Part shown: piece after piece, positions 7,187-15,911 of the stretch
How positions within the stretch are numbered: position 1 is the first letter of the stretch
How the letters are laid out: each line of letters starts with the position of its first letter
NCBI GenBank assembly: GCA_945861445.1
Contig: CAMAVF010000020.1
Location: 1-34,768, forward strand
Length of the DNA: 34,768 nt
Direction: 5' to 3'
DNA from: Planctomicrobium piriforme
GTDB lineage: Bacteria; Planctomycetota; Planctomycetia; Planctomycetales; Planctomycetaceae
Notes under the pieces: model-generated
The model's database searches: none
Told to the model about the DNA's origin: nothing
The model's input: only the letters and a program-made list of their open reading frames with translations
Made by a program: the position numbers and the translations under genes

Positions 7187-9133
7187 ATGAGACGCTACAG
7201 TCTCTCCGCCGCAATGCTACTGGCGCTGGTCGCCGGACCATTGAGCGGTTGTGCTCACACGGGAGCCGGGAGCTTTGCCGCTACCAAGGCTCATAAGATT
7301 GAAGCGCAATATGATCTGGCTCGGTTGGCCGAGTCGGAAGGGCATGTTGACAAGGCACGGGAAGTTTATGAGGGGATCTATAAGAAAGATCCCTCCAACG
7401 CCCAGGTCTGCCATCGTCTGGGGATTGTCCATGCCAAGCAGTCCAATTACGAAGCGGCCAAGCGCTACTTCAATGAGGCTCATCGGCTGCGGCCGTCTGA
7501 CCCGGAGATCTTGAATGATCTCGGTTACACGTGCTTCCTGTCGAATGACCTCGTGGAAGCAGAATCCGCGTTGGACGCTGCGATGAAGCTCGATCCGCGG
7601 AATCATCGGGCCACCAACAATCTGGCACTGGTCGTCGGCACGCAGGGCCGTCTCGACGAGAGCTATCGGTTGTTCCGGCAAGTTAATAAAGAGGCCGAGG
7701 CACACTCGAATGTGGCGTACCTGTATGCCCAGCGGGGTGAAGGAAAACAGGCTCTGGAACACTACAGCAAAGCCTTGTCCCTCGATCCTCAATTGAAGAA
7801 TGCCGGCAATGCGATGGTGGAAATCGCTCGCCTGCAACAGAAGATGGAAGCCGATCGCAGTACCGAACGGACGGAGCTGGCGAATCGCCTGCAGCCGACT
7901 CCCGCGGTCCAGCAAGTCTCGGTGGCGACACCAACACCTGCTGTTGCCGCGATGCCGCAGTTGAATGAAGTGATCGCCGATGCCCGGGCCGCCGAACGCA
8001 GCCCGGTGGTGGAAATTGTCGCCGAAGGACCTGTGAACTCGGCCGTAGCCATTGTTCCCAGGGCAGCGACCCCAGTAGCCGCGGCACCGGTGGCCGCGAT
8101 CCCCGCGACGCCGGCTGAATCCGAATTTGAAGTGGCCGAATCGGCTGACGACCCGTTCATCCCGCCGAAGTCGCCCGCTGCAAAACCAGTCGCCACGGTT
8201 GAACCGGAAGCCAAAGCGGTCCCACGCGTGGCGACTGTTGCCAAGGCGGCCGCGGATCAATTCTTCGAAGAAGTCGAAGAACGAGATCTCGATGAGGAAG
8301 CATTCGAAGTCGCTGCCGTGGCCGTGAAGGAACCTGCCCGGACGCAGCCCCTGGCGAATGTCGCGGACGACGTCCACTCGGCAATCCAGACGGTTGACTA
8401 TGTGGCGTTGTGTCCGCAAGCCGGCGACCAGATCAAGTCGCTGCTCGTCAACATGAATACGAACGATGTCAGCCAGATCAAGCCCGCCTTGCACAAGCTG
8501 GGTGAACTGGCTGAAGAGGGAACTGCTTCCGAACCCGCAATTCGGGCCGCTCTGATGCACACCGACGCTTATGTGCGGATTCACGCGGCACTCGCCTTGT
8601 ACCGAATTCAGCAGAACTCGGCCGATACTCTGCCCGTCTTCCTGGAAGGTCTGCAGAGTTCCGACGCCGGTGTCCGCTCCTTCGCGGCCACGGCACTGGC
8701 GATGGGACCGCAGGTCGATTCGGTCATCGCCCCGTTGAACGCGGCCCTCCAGGATTCCAATGCCTTTGTGCGGTTGCACGCGGCCGAAACATTGTATCAA
8801 TACGCCGGTCAGGAAGCTGCCGCAACGGACGTCCTTGTTGCTCAGTTGAACGACAAGGAAGCGAATGTTCGCTGGCTGGCGACATTCATTCTCGGTGAGA
8901 TTCATCCAGAGTCGGAAGTCGCGGTCAAGGCCCTGACTCAGACGCTGAAAGACAACGACACTCGGATTCGTGCCGGAGCAGCATTTGCCCTGGGCGGATT
9001 CGGAGCACAAGCCTCACCGGCACTGCCCGAACTGAAGAAACTGACGTCAGATGCCCAACCCGAGGTTCGCAAGGCTGCCGAAGATGCAGTTCGCGACATC
9101 GAACACAGCGCCGCTCAGGGCAGTTCCAAGTAG
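7187..9133 (+). CDS. Lipoprotein with TPR and HEAT repeats (TadD-like N-terminal half)
   Basis: The 648-residue product starts at ATG 7187 with AGAAGGA upstream; the frame stays open further upstream but that extension overlaps the Gly-rich gene. Residues 1-22 form a lipoprotein signal (LSGC, C22). Residues ~38-205 hold about four to five tetratricopeptide repeats (for example DPSNAQVCHRLGIVHAKQSN and RPSDPEILNDLGYTCFLSND). A long Ala/Pro/Val/Glu-rich linker (~225-420) follows. Residues ~440-640 hold HEAT-like repeats (AYVRIHAALALYRI, GVRSFAATALAMG, FVRLHAAETLYQY, TRIRAGAAFALGGF). Tad clusters usually carry a TPR lipoprotein, TadD, needed for assembly; the HEAT half is an addition. A protein-protein scaffold in the periplasm or outer membrane is the likely role. 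Confidence 0.82.
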   Translation: MRRYSLSAAMLLALVAGPLSGCAHTGAGSFAATKAHKIEAQYDLARLAESEGHVDKAREVYEGIYKKDPSNAQVCHRLGIVHAKQSNYEAAKRYFNEAHRLRPSDPEILNDLGYTCFLSNDLVEAESALDAAMKLDPRNHRATNNLALVVGTQGRLDESYRLFRQVNKEAEAHSNVAYLYAQRGEGKQALEHYSKALSLDPQLKNAGNAMVEIARLQQKMEADRSTERTELANRLQPTPAVQQVSVATPTPAVAAMPQLNEVIADARAAERSPVVEIVAEGPVNSAVAIVPRAATPVAAAPVAAIPATPAESEFEVAESADDPFIPPKSPAAKPVATVEPEAKAVPRVATVAKAAADQFFEEVEERDLDEEAFEVAAVAVKEPARTQPLANVADDVHSAIQTVDYVALCPQAGDQIKSLLVNMNTNDVSQIKPALHKLGELAEEGTASEPAIRAALMHTDAYVRIHAALALYRIQQNSADTLPVFLEGLQSSDAGVRSFAATALAMGPQVDSVIAPLNAALQDSNAFVRLHAAETLYQYAGQEAAATDVLVAQLNDKEANVRWLATFILGEIHPESEVAVKALTQTLKDNDTRIRAGAAFALGGFGAQASPALPELKKLTSDAQPEVRKAAEDAVRDIEHSAAQGSSK

Positions 9134-9158
9134 TCCAAACAACAGAATCGTATGAGTT

Positions 9159-9201
9159 GAGAACCCCCACCGGTGACCCAGCCGTTGGGGGTTCTCTTTT
9201 T
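9159..9201 (+). terminator. Intrinsic terminator after TPR/HEAT gene
   Basis: GAGAACCCCCA (9159-9169) pairs perfectly with TGGGGGTTCTC (9186-9196), followed by TTTTTG. It lies 26 bases after the stop codon of the TPR/HEAT gene and points in its direction. Confidence 0.88.
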
Positions 9202-9217
9202 GTTTGCCACGATGCAC

Positions 9218-9248
9218 AAAAAAAACTCCACCCTGCTGGGTGGAGTTT
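9218..9248 (-). terminator. Intrinsic terminator after K/E-tailed protein gene
   Basis: AAACTCCACCC (9223-9233) and GGGTGGAGTTT (9238-9248) form an 11-bp stem with a TGCT loop. The A-run at 9218-9225 becomes a U-run on the minus strand, so this terminates the gene ending at 9287. It stands back to back with the plus-strand terminator at 9159. Confidence 0.85.
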
Positions 9249-9286
9249 CTGTATTTTGCGGGCTGAAACCCGAAGCTGGTTGACAG

Positions 9287-9976
9287 CTACTCGGACTTCT
9301 CTTCCGTCTTCTCAGCAGCCTTTTCTTCCTTCTTCTCTTCCGCTTTCTCTTCCTTCTTCTCTTCCGCAGCGTCTTCCTTCTTCTCTTTCTTGACCGGCTT
9401 CTTCACTTCCTCGGGTTTTTCCTCCGGCGCTTCCTCAGTGGCCGGCTTCTCCTTCGCAGGAGCGGCGGTATCTGAGTTTGGTTTTTCGCCGGACAAGGCG
9501 TTGCGGGCGTCAAACGTCTTCCGCAGTCGAGAAATTGGATACATCTGGATCAGCTTGCCGTTGTAGACCAGTCGGCCCTTGTCGTCCTTTGACAGTTTCA
9601 GCTTGATCTCTTCAGTCGCCAGGTCCGCATACAACGCAGCGAAAGTTTCGGGATCGACACCGCGGCCGGTCTCGAGATCTTCGACGGCATTCAAGCCGCC
9701 ACTCAGGACTCCGAACGAGTTCATCGACTTCGTGGCGGATGTGTAGAGCGACTCGGCTTCCAAGGCTTCGCGAGCCGCTTTGAGAGCTTCGAAAGCGGTG
9801 GTGATCTTCTTCTGGGCCTCTTCGCTCGACGCCCCCGCTGCTGCTGTCGCCGCGGCCGGTTTCTCTTCCTCATTCTGGGCCCAGGCGGAGACCGTCCCCG
9901 TCAATCCCGAGGCTCCCAGAAAGTATCCGAGACCAATGAAACCGAACGCCGCCATCCACTGCGACCATTTCCGCAT
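9287..9976 (-). CDS. Exported hypothetical protein with Lys/Glu-rich tail
   Basis: From ATG 9976 the product is 229 residues; AGGAG six bases upstream decides this start over an in-frame one at 10030. Residues 1-34 look like a signal peptide (WMAAFGFIGLGYFLGASG, ending AWAQ). Residues ~50-150 are a helical domain with no family I recognise (EALKAAREALEAESLYTSAT, GRGVDPETFAALYADLATEE, then KLIQMYPISRLRKTF). The last ~75 residues are low complexity, mainly Lys, Glu and Ala (KKEEKAEEKKEEKAAEK), likely an extended charged tail. It has its own terminator and its own upstream region of 380 bases, so it is probably transcribed alone. Function unknown. Confidence 0.78.
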   Translation of the reverse strand: MRKWSQWMAAFGFIGLGYFLGASGLTGTVSAWAQNEEEKPAAATAAAGASSEEAQKKITTAFEALKAAREALEAESLYTSATKSMNSFGVLSGGLNAVEDLETGRGVDPETFAALYADLATEEIKLKLSKDDKGRLVYNGKLIQMYPISRLRKTFDARNALSGEKPNSDTAAPAKEKPATEEAPEEKPEEVKKPVKKEKKEDAAEEKKEEKAEEKKEEKAAEKTEEKSE

Positions 9977-10120
9977 GCCAATCTCCTGCCAAAAAACGAC
10001 TTGAATTCGTAAGAGCGATGTGGGTGCCAAGCCGACTCGGCCCGCTCATTGACTTTCGTCTGCCAGCCAGATGCGGACCTCCCAGCCCGTGCTTGGCCTG
10101 ACGCTCACATGTTGGCGAGG

Positions 10121-10157
10121 ACGGCAGACTCCTGCAAGATCAGTCTGCCGTTTTTCC
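10121..10157 (+). terminator. Orphan plus-strand intrinsic terminator (possible small RNA end)
   Basis: ACGGCAGACT (10121-10130) pairs perfectly with AGTCTGCCGT (10142-10151), and a TTTT run then CC follows, giving a good rho-independent terminator on the plus strand. No plus-strand gene precedes it: the nearest genes on both sides are minus-strand. The 9977-10120 interval could therefore encode a short untranslated RNA read away from the gene starting at 9976. I see no reading frame of note there. Confidence 0.5.
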
Positions 10158-10298
10158 TGAGTGGCAACAGTTCATTGGCCATTTCCACTTGGGTCCCTGG
10201 CGTCCTGGGTGTCCCTTCAGGCCAAAGTTCTGAAAGGACGGAAAGAACAGCAGGGACGTAAACGACCTCAGGTTGCTGGTGCTTGCGGAAAATGAAAA

Positions 10299-10330
10299 CA
10301 GCCCGGTGACTGGATCTAGTCACCGGGCTG
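10299..10330 (-). terminator. Intrinsic terminator after tig (CAGCCCGG family)
   Basis: CAGCCCGGTGACT (10299-10311) pairs perfectly with AGTCACCGGGCTG (10318-10330); loop GGATCT. On the minus strand a TTTTCATTTT run follows. It lies 28 bases after the stop codon of tig. Confidence 0.88.
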
Positions 10331-10357
10331 CAAATTGATCAACAATTTCAACGCAGA

Positions 10358-11857
10358 TTACTCAGCGGTGGCGATGGGTGCCCCGCCACTCTTCTTGCAG
10401 ACTTCGATCGGCAAACCTTCCGTGGAGGTCGTTTCCAGGTCGATGTCCGACGGCGCGGGTTCGTCTTCGTAAGTGGCGCTGTCGAGCACAATGTCGATCG
10501 CCTTCCGCTCCAAGATCTGAGCGGCCAGGTTTTCCATCAGCCCCTGCTTTTCGAGCCGAGCCCGGATGCGGCGGGGATTCTCTCCCCGTTGCATCGCCAT
10601 CATGTAGATTTCGGTCTCCATGTCGTCGGGAGTGACATCCAGCTTCTCGTCGGTCGCGATTTTGTCGAGGACAAAGTGCTCCTTGAGTGCCTTGCGGGTG
10701 TTGGAAATTGCGTTCTGCCGCAATTCATTTTCGCGGGCCCGAATCGATTCTGGTGCGTATCCCGCTTGTTCCATTTCCAGCAATTCACGACGCATCGCAT
10801 TTTCAACCTGGCGCCGCACCAGCGACTCCGGCAGGTCCCAGTTGGCCGATTCCGTGATCTTTTCCAAGACCTGGGTTCGAGCCGATTGACGTTGCGTGTA
10901 CTTTAACTGTCGTTCGAGCGTGTCGCGGATCGAAGTCCGCAGAGCGTCTTCCGTTTCCACTCCAAATGTTCCCAGCAGCGATTCGGTGATTTCCGCATCC
11001 GCACGGGCTCGGACTTCCAGGACTTCAAACGTAATCTGAGCCTTCTCGCCACGCATTTCCACGTCGGCCGCTTCCAGGGAAACCGTGGCGTCGCCCGTTC
11101 GTTTGTCTCCGGGAACCGCTCCATTCATCAGTTCGTCAAAGCCCTTCAGCTCTGCATCGGCCAGGGCCAGGGTCGGTTTGACGGCCACCTGTCGATCGGA
11201 ATAACGGCCCAGCAGTTCGCCCTGATACTGAATCGTGATATCCACGCTGACCGAATCGCCAGCGACGACCGGACGATCGACGTTCGTAAATTCGCCGAAC
11301 GAAGTGAGCAGCCGCTTCAGATAGGCATCCACGTCCTCATCGCTGAATGTCTTGACCGGCCGTTTGATCGTGAGCCCCTTGTAGGTGGGCAGATCGAACT
11401 CAGGTCGCACTTCCACGTTGAATTCGTATTCGAAGTCACCCGTCTCGGGCAGAATCAAATCGGCCACGGCCAGATCGGGCTCATTGATGGCGTCCAGATC
11501 GTGCTCGGCAGCCAATTGCTCCAGGCTGTCGACCAGAATCTGCTGACGGACGTGGTCCGAGACATCCTTCTTGAACCGCTTCTCGACCAGTTTGCGGGGC
11601 ACATGGCCGGCACGGAAACCGGGGACAGCGGCGTTCTTGACGAGGTCCTTCAGAGCGGCCTCGTAGTAGAAATCGAGATCCTTGCGGGGCACTTTCACGG
11701 CGACGTGCCGCTTGCAGGGACCGGTCTTGTCGACCTTTACCTCGAGCGACAGTTTGTACTTCGTCTGATCGGTCGGCGTGTTGTTGACCGCGGTGGTCGA
11801 ATCGACGGTGACCGAAGTGGAACCGCCACCATAGGGGGCTTGCGTATTGCTCATCAT
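10358..11857 (-). CDS. tig: Trigger factor, ribosome-associated chaperone / peptidyl-prolyl isomerase
   Basis: The 499-residue product is a cytosolic folding chaperone that binds the ribosome near the exit tunnel. After a ~33-residue Thr/Ser/Asn-rich N-terminal extension, the ribosome-binding domain carries the loop GFRAGHVP (80-87), close to the classic GFRxGxxP signature, followed by KRFKKDV. The middle, ~190-280, is the FKBP-like isomerase domain (VVAGDSVSVDITIQYQGE, then MRGEKAQITFEVLEV). The C-terminal half is helical, as expected for the chaperone arms, and it ends in an acidic/Thr-rich tail. It is longer than the E. coli protein (432) because of both extensions. Two adjacent ATG codons mark the start; GGAAGAG lies just upstream. 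clpP/clpX, the common neighbours, are absent here. Confidence 0.95.
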   Translation of the reverse strand: MMSNTQAPYGGGSTSVTVDSTTAVNNTPTDQTKYKLSLEVKVDKTGPCKRHVAVKVPRKDLDFYYEAALKDLVKNAAVPGFRAGHVPRKLVEKRFKKDVSDHVRQQILVDSLEQLAAEHDLDAINEPDLAVADLILPETGDFEYEFNVEVRPEFDLPTYKGLTIKRPVKTFSDEDVDAYLKRLLTSFGEFTNVDRPVVAGDSVSVDITIQYQGELLGRYSDRQVAVKPTLALADAELKGFDELMNGAVPGDKRTGDATVSLEAADVEMRGEKAQITFEVLEVRARADAEITESLLGTFGVETEDALRTSIRDTLERQLKYTQRQSARTQVLEKITESANWDLPESLVRRQVENAMRRELLEMEQAGYAPESIRARENELRQNAISNTRKALKEHFVLDKIATDEKLDVTPDDMETEIYMMAMQRGENPRRIRARLEKQGLMENLAAQILERKAIDIVLDSATYEDEPAPSDIDLETTSTEGLPIEVCKKSGGAPIATAE

Positions 11858-12036
11858 TCACTCTTCCCGGAGATCGCGTGACGGGAGTAAGCCGACTTGC
11901 CGCCTGGACCCAATACGCTAAGGCGCATCAGGTGGCACCAAGCCCACTCCCAAACACGGACTCGCCAAAACTAGGTTGGGGATTTCACCCCGTGTGCCAC
12001 AACGCTGTGGCGTAAAAGTCGCGGAATCAAAAGCAA

Positions 12037-12079
12037 AAGGCGTCCGCGGCTGGTATTACTTGACCACCCAGGACGCCTT
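12037..12079 (-). terminator. Probable terminator of the tRNA-Gly transcript
   Basis: AAGGCGTCC (12037-12045) pairs with GGACGCCTT (12071-12079), and a partial inner stem (GGCTGGT with ACCACCC) extends it. On the minus strand TTGCTTTTG follows. It lies 28 bases beyond the tRNA 3' end. Confidence 0.65.
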
Positions 12080-12106
12080 GCCGTGACTGCAATCAATTGA
12101 AAACAG

Positions 12107-12178
12107 AGCGGGTGATGGGGATCGAACCCACGACAACCACGTTGGCAACGTGGTACTCTACCACTGAGTTACACCCGC
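12107..12178 (-). tRNA. tRNA-Gly (anticodon GCC)
   Basis: The minus strand folds into a complete 72-base cloverleaf. The acceptor stem is GCGGGTG/CACCCGC with discriminator T. The D arm is ACTC-AGTGGTA-GAGT. The anticodon arm is CCACG-TTGCCAA-CGTGG, with GCC at 12144-12146. The T arm is GTGGG-TTCGATC-CCCAT, with one G-T pair. CCA is not encoded. It lies 249 bases upstream of tig on the same strand and has its own likely terminator. Confidence 0.97.
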
Positions 12179-12578
12179 TTGAAACGCCTGAGTCCACGCG
12201 CCAAAACTTTTCAGTTCCAGTGAGTTCAGGTCCCATTGATTGACGGCGAAATCTATCGCACAACCCCTGAAAGATCAAGAGAGTCATGTGCGACGCTGTG
12301 GAATTTCGACCAGTCGACCTGCGAAACTTGAACGACGAGGAGTATTGTAAGGCATCCACAGCAGATTTCAAGTCGCGCAGACGGGGCATCAAAGGTTGGA
12401 ACTCCCGCTACAACTGGATCTTACGTCGCGCAAACTGGATCGCGAGTTATTTTATCCAAAGATCGGAAGCGATCTCTTCGTAAATCCATAACCCATTCAT
12501 CAAAAACGAGTTATGCTTTCAACCCAAGGCGCGTCGCAAACCGACAGCTGATCACCGACAACCGACAACTTCCCCCCC
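12179..12578. other. Intergenic region between tRNA-Gly and glycosyltransferase
   Basis: The 400 bases hold the promoters for the tRNA (leftward) and for the glycosyltransferase (rightward). Just before the latter there is a CCGACAA direct duplication (about 12557-12570). I see no clear gene, terminator or repeat element; short open frames here lack any protein-like character. Confidence 0.3.
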
Positions 12579-13691
12579 ATGTCCACTCCGCCACCCATCG
12601 AGATCGCCTTCTGCATCACCGATCTCGATCCGGGCGGTGCTGAACGCGCACTAGTCCAGTTGGTCACGCGATTGGATCGGAATCGGTTTCGTCCTCACGT
12701 CATCTGCCTCTCGTCTGCGGGAGAACTGGTTGGCACGCTCCAGGCAGCGGATATTCCCGTGACGTGTCTCAATGTCCGGCGGTGTTGGGATGTCACCGTC
12801 ATTTGGCGACTGGCCCGGCATCTCAGACGACTGCGGCCAGTGTTGCTGCAGACATTCCTGTTTCACGCGAATTTCGCCGGACGGATCGCGGCGTGGTGGT
12901 CGAGGGTGCCGCATGTCGTGTCCGGAATTCGCGTGGCCGAACAACGTCGCAATTCGTATCTGTTACTGGACCGACTGACGGACTGGATGGTGGAGCAACA
13001 CGTCTGTGTCAGCCAGGCGGTCCGCGAGCACTCCATTACGACTGGCCGACTCAGCGCAGGCAAGCTGTGTGTCATTCCCAACGGAGTCGACTTTGAGCGA
13101 TTCGCGTCCGCAGCCCCCCTTGATCTGCGGCAGTGGAACGTGGATCCGGACGATCAAGTCTGGGTGACAGTGGGACGCCTCGATACTCAGAAGGGGCCGT
13201 GGGATTTATTGAAGACCGTTCAGCAGCTGCGAACGAAACATCTTAGGCTCAAACTTCTGTGGGCAGGTCAAGGCCCCTTGCAAACCGAGATGCAGCAATG
13301 GATCGACAGCCATCAACTGCAGGACGTGATTCAATTGATCGGTTGGCAAGACAACATCCCAGGGCTCCTCAAGGCGGCCCAGGGATTCGTGCTGTGCTCG
13401 CACTGGGAAGGCATGCCGAATGTCGTCCTGGAGGCCCAGGCGGCAGGACTGCCCGTGATCTCGACGAATGTCGCTGGGGTCGCCGAGATTATCGAGGATG
13501 ATCAGACGGGTTGGATCGTGAACGCCGATGAGGAATTTTCCGCGCGGTGGGATGCGGTTCTGCAAGACCCGGTCGCCGCCGCCCACATTGCCGCCGCCGG
13601 ACAACAACGAGTCCGCGAACATTTTTCCTGGGCGACAATGGCTCAATGCTATATGGATCTCTATGCAGAGTTGCTCAAGAAAGATAGGTGA
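12579..13691 (+). CDS. GT4-family glycosyltransferase
   Basis: The 370-residue product is a GT-B fold retaining glycosyltransferase, presumably cytosolic or membrane-associated and acting on cell-surface glycan or polysaccharide precursors. The N-terminal half has DPGGAERA (17-24), the GGAE(R/K) motif common in GT4 enzymes. The C-terminal half has VTVGRLDTQKG (196-206), whose Arg and Lys contact the nucleotide-sugar phosphates, and SHWEGMPNVVLEAQAAGLPV with the E-x7-E pair (E277/E285). Length is typical. There is no visible Shine-Dalgarno; the bases before ATG are CTTCCCCCCC. It is alone on its strand, with a minus-strand PMT/ArnT-like gene converging on it. Donor and acceptor cannot be read from sequence. 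Confidence 0.9.
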   Translation: MSTPPPIEIAFCITDLDPGGAERALVQLVTRLDRNRFRPHVICLSSAGELVGTLQAADIPVTCLNVRRCWDVTVIWRLARHLRRLRPVLLQTFLFHANFAGRIAAWWSRVPHVVSGIRVAEQRRNSYLLLDRLTDWMVEQHVCVSQAVREHSITTGRLSAGKLCVIPNGVDFERFASAAPLDLRQWNVDPDDQVWVTVGRLDTQKGPWDLLKTVQQLRTKHLRLKLLWAGQGPLQTEMQQWIDSHQLQDVIQLIGWQDNIPGLLKAAQGFVLCSHWEGMPNVVLEAQAAGLPVISTNVAGVAEIIEDDQTGWIVNADEEFSARWDAVLQDPVAAAHIAAAGQQRVREHFSWATMAQCYMDLYAELLKKDR

Positions 13692-13698
13692 TTACAAT

Positions 13699-13873
13699 CT
13701 CCCCTCGCCCCAGTAATCTGGGGAGAGGGCCGGGGGTGAGGGGAACGATTTACCAGTGATGCTGAGTCCTCAATTTACAAGGGACAGGGTCATTGAAATG
13801 AGGCGATCTCAATGACGCTCGCAAAGCCCCTCACCCCCAACCCCTCTCCCCGGATTACCAGGGCGAGGGGAGA
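13699..13873. repeat. MITE-like element with long inverted arms (CCCTCACCCC family), copy 1
   Basis: Left arm 13699-13744 (starting CTCCCCTCGCCCCAGTAATC) is repeated inverted at 13827-13873, with about 80-90 percent match, around an unrelated ~80-base centre. A related element with the same arms but a different centre is at 26265-26444. It lies between converging genes 13691 and 13994, directly after the glycosyltransferase stop codon. No coding capacity. Confidence 0.8.
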
Positions 13874-13993
13874 TAGAAACTCGTATTTGGCACGTTTGAC
13901 GCAGAATGCTCAAGTTGTCGGCAAATATGCCTTGGCATTCCTTTTATCCCGGTGATCTCCCTGAGCAATAGCCTACCAGACAGCGTCCTTGTT

Positions 13994-15889
13994 CTACGGA
14001 ATGACACGGCTCAATTGCCGAGTCTTCGCGTCAAACAGGTACAAGTGCCGATCGGGGAAGTCTTGAGCGATCCGCTGCAAAGCATCGGCCGGCAGCTCTT
14101 CGCGAACGTATCGCCCGATTAAGATTGGCGAGTTCAACTGCGGCTCATTCGTCACGAAATCCATGTGCCGATCGGCCGGATCAGGAACGACCAACACCAG
14201 GGCGGGCAGATCCCGAATTCTGGATTGCAACTGTTGGCGGAAGTGTCCGTAGATGCGTCGCGGAAAGCGGATCTCGGCGATGCCGTTGTGCATGGCGGGC
14301 GACCAGAAGGGGGGGCAGGCCACATAGTTCGTCACCACCGCGACGGACAGCAGGGCTCCCAGCCAGACAACCAACCAGGGTCGATCCATCCCCTGCCAGA
14401 TGCGTATCAAGGCCCCGGTCGAACCGGCCACCAGCAGCAGCCAGAGCAGCGCTGACTCGAAGACATAGTGCCAATGCATAATCCCGTCGAACCAGTACGG
14501 CACGTGGATCGCATGCAGCGACACAATCGCCGCCGCAATCAATCGCCAGGCGACGTGCTGACGTCCCAACAGCCCGGCTGCGGCGAGGCAAATCCAGACT
14601 AGGGGAACAATCCCCAGCGTCCAGCGCCAACTCGCCACCAGCCGATAGCCGACATTTTTCGCGGCCAGTCCCGCCGTCAGGTTCTCGGCCCACGCGTCGT
14701 AATTCCGAGTGACAATTGGCAGGACTGTCAGACCTTGCTGCCGGGCACCGCGGACGGCATTGTCGAATCCATAGACATGCCGGGGAGTGTAATGGTCCGT
14801 ATAAAGCTGATAGGGGGATTGCCACCAATGTCCGGTGATGGCCGAGTTGTAAGCCGCCATCACGCCCCATCCCAGTACCAGCGGCCCGCCCAGCAGCAAC
14901 GCCGTTCGGACCCTCGAGGCGACGGGTGCGTCCTTGCCTGCCAACAACCACCAGGCGAACCAGATCCCAAATGGAAGTCCCACGCCTGCTGCGGTGGCCG
15001 GGCGGCAGAGCATCGCAAACGCCAGGCCGCAGCCGGCCAGCAACAATGGCAGGCTACGGCGGACGTTCAACCAGCGAATGAAACCAAACAGGAACAGAGA
15101 CAACCCCAGCAAGGTCGGGTGATGAGCTAATAGCAGATTGCTGAAGAGACCCAGGCCAGGCGAGAGGGCAGTCAACAGGCCGGCAATTAAGCCGACCCCG
15201 GTGCCGCTGAGTTCGCGACCGGTCCAGAAGATCAACATCGCCGTTAAAGCACCCGCCAGCCATTGTCCCCAATCGGGATGCCCGAGGGCCACCCACGGAG
15301 CCAGCCACAGCCCCGTTCCCGGATAGTACCGGCTGGCAAATCTTCCGAGATTGACCACGTGCAGTTGATCGAACAACTCGGCGTGCGTGGGATGGCTGGG
15401 AAATGAGAACCGTCCCGCCAGCAGCGTCTGTGCTTGAAAGACGTAGCTGTACTCATCATGAAAGGCAGGGGGCAGATCCCCCAGCGTGCGGCTCACCTGC
15501 CAGCTCATGACGCCCGACACGAAGCCGATCCCCAGTGCCAGGCACCAGTCCCGCACTAGCCGTCCGCGAGACGGATGGGTCGAAACGGAGGACTCCGTGG
15601 GCGGCACGCACCAGTCTGCCCAGGCGCGCGTGCAGCGTCGCGTCAAATCCGAGCGGTGGATGAATAATCCTGAGCGGACCCACCAGGCAAACGGGAACAG
15701 CAGGACCAGCGGCAGGTACATCGGCGAATCGGAGGCGTAGTCACCGATCCACCGCAACCAGGGCGACACTTGATCGAGATCGGCCGCGTTGCGTACGACT
15801 TCGACCAGCACACAGAACGCCGCCATCGCCAACCAGCAAACCACCCACCAGATTTCTCGCAGGGACGGACGATTGGCGGGTGCTGACAT
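13994..15889 (-). CDS. Large PMT/ArnT-like integral membrane protein (GT-C type)
   Basis: The 631-residue product has about eleven to twelve predicted helices. Residues 144-152 read HDEYSYVFQ, an acidic pair in the first large outer loop as in PMT_2/ArnT glycosyltransferases, and YYPGTGLWLAPWVALG follows, which matches the usual second region. A helix-rich core (AGLLTALSPGLGLFSNLLLA, AFAMLCRPATAAGVGLPFG) continues, and the C-terminal ~110 residues form a soluble domain. Such enzymes transfer sugars from polyprenyl-phosphate donors to lipids or proteins outside the cytoplasmic membrane. No ribosome-binding site is visible before ATG 15889. The region just upstream is a palindromic element (15912-16075), so the promoter may lie within it. 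The activity is inferred from motif and topology only. Confidence 0.75.
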   Translation of the reverse strand: MSAPANRPSLREIWWVVCWLAMAAFCVLVEVVRNAADLDQVSPWLRWIGDYASDSPMYLPLVLLFPFAWWVRSGLFIHRSDLTRRCTRAWADWCVPPTESSVSTHPSRGRLVRDWCLALGIGFVSGVMSWQVSRTLGDLPPAFHDEYSYVFQAQTLLAGRFSFPSHPTHAELFDQLHVVNLGRFASRYYPGTGLWLAPWVALGHPDWGQWLAGALTAMLIFWTGRELSGTGVGLIAGLLTALSPGLGLFSNLLLAHHPTLLGLSLFLFGFIRWLNVRRSLPLLLAGCGLAFAMLCRPATAAGVGLPFGIWFAWWLLAGKDAPVASRVRTALLLGGPLVLGWGVMAAYNSAITGHWWQSPYQLYTDHYTPRHVYGFDNAVRGARQQGLTVLPIVTRNYDAWAENLTAGLAAKNVGYRLVASWRWTLGIVPLVWICLAAAGLLGRQHVAWRLIAAAIVSLHAIHVPYWFDGIMHWHYVFESALLWLLLVAGSTGALIRIWQGMDRPWLVVWLGALLSVAVVTNYVACPPFWSPAMHNGIAEIRFPRRIYGHFRQQLQSRIRDLPALVLVVPDPADRHMDFVTNEPQLNSPILIGRYVREELPADALQRIAQDFPDRHLYLFDAKTRQLSRVIP

Positions 15890-15911
15890 GGTAAGGGCGC
15901 GGCTCGAAACG

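Noticed and set aside
7217-9010. Long minus-strand open frame (~597 codons) opposite the TPR/HEAT gene
   Set aside because: It is antisense to a gene with clear TPR and HEAT repeats, and its product is Arg/Gly/His-rich with no domain pattern; this is a high-GC shadow frame.
10105-10323. 72-codon minus-strand frame upstream of the K/E-tailed protein
   Set aside because: Its start lies inside the tig terminator hairpin and its body contains another hairpin; not a credible gene.
12286-12483. 65-codon plus-strand frame between the tRNA and the glycosyltransferase
   Set aside because: No ribosome-binding site, Trp/Arg-rich composition and no conserved pattern; likely chance.
13887-13902. TGGCAC-type sequence resembling a sigma54 site
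   Set aside because: The downstream half (TTGC) is missing, and it is not placed before a gene start.
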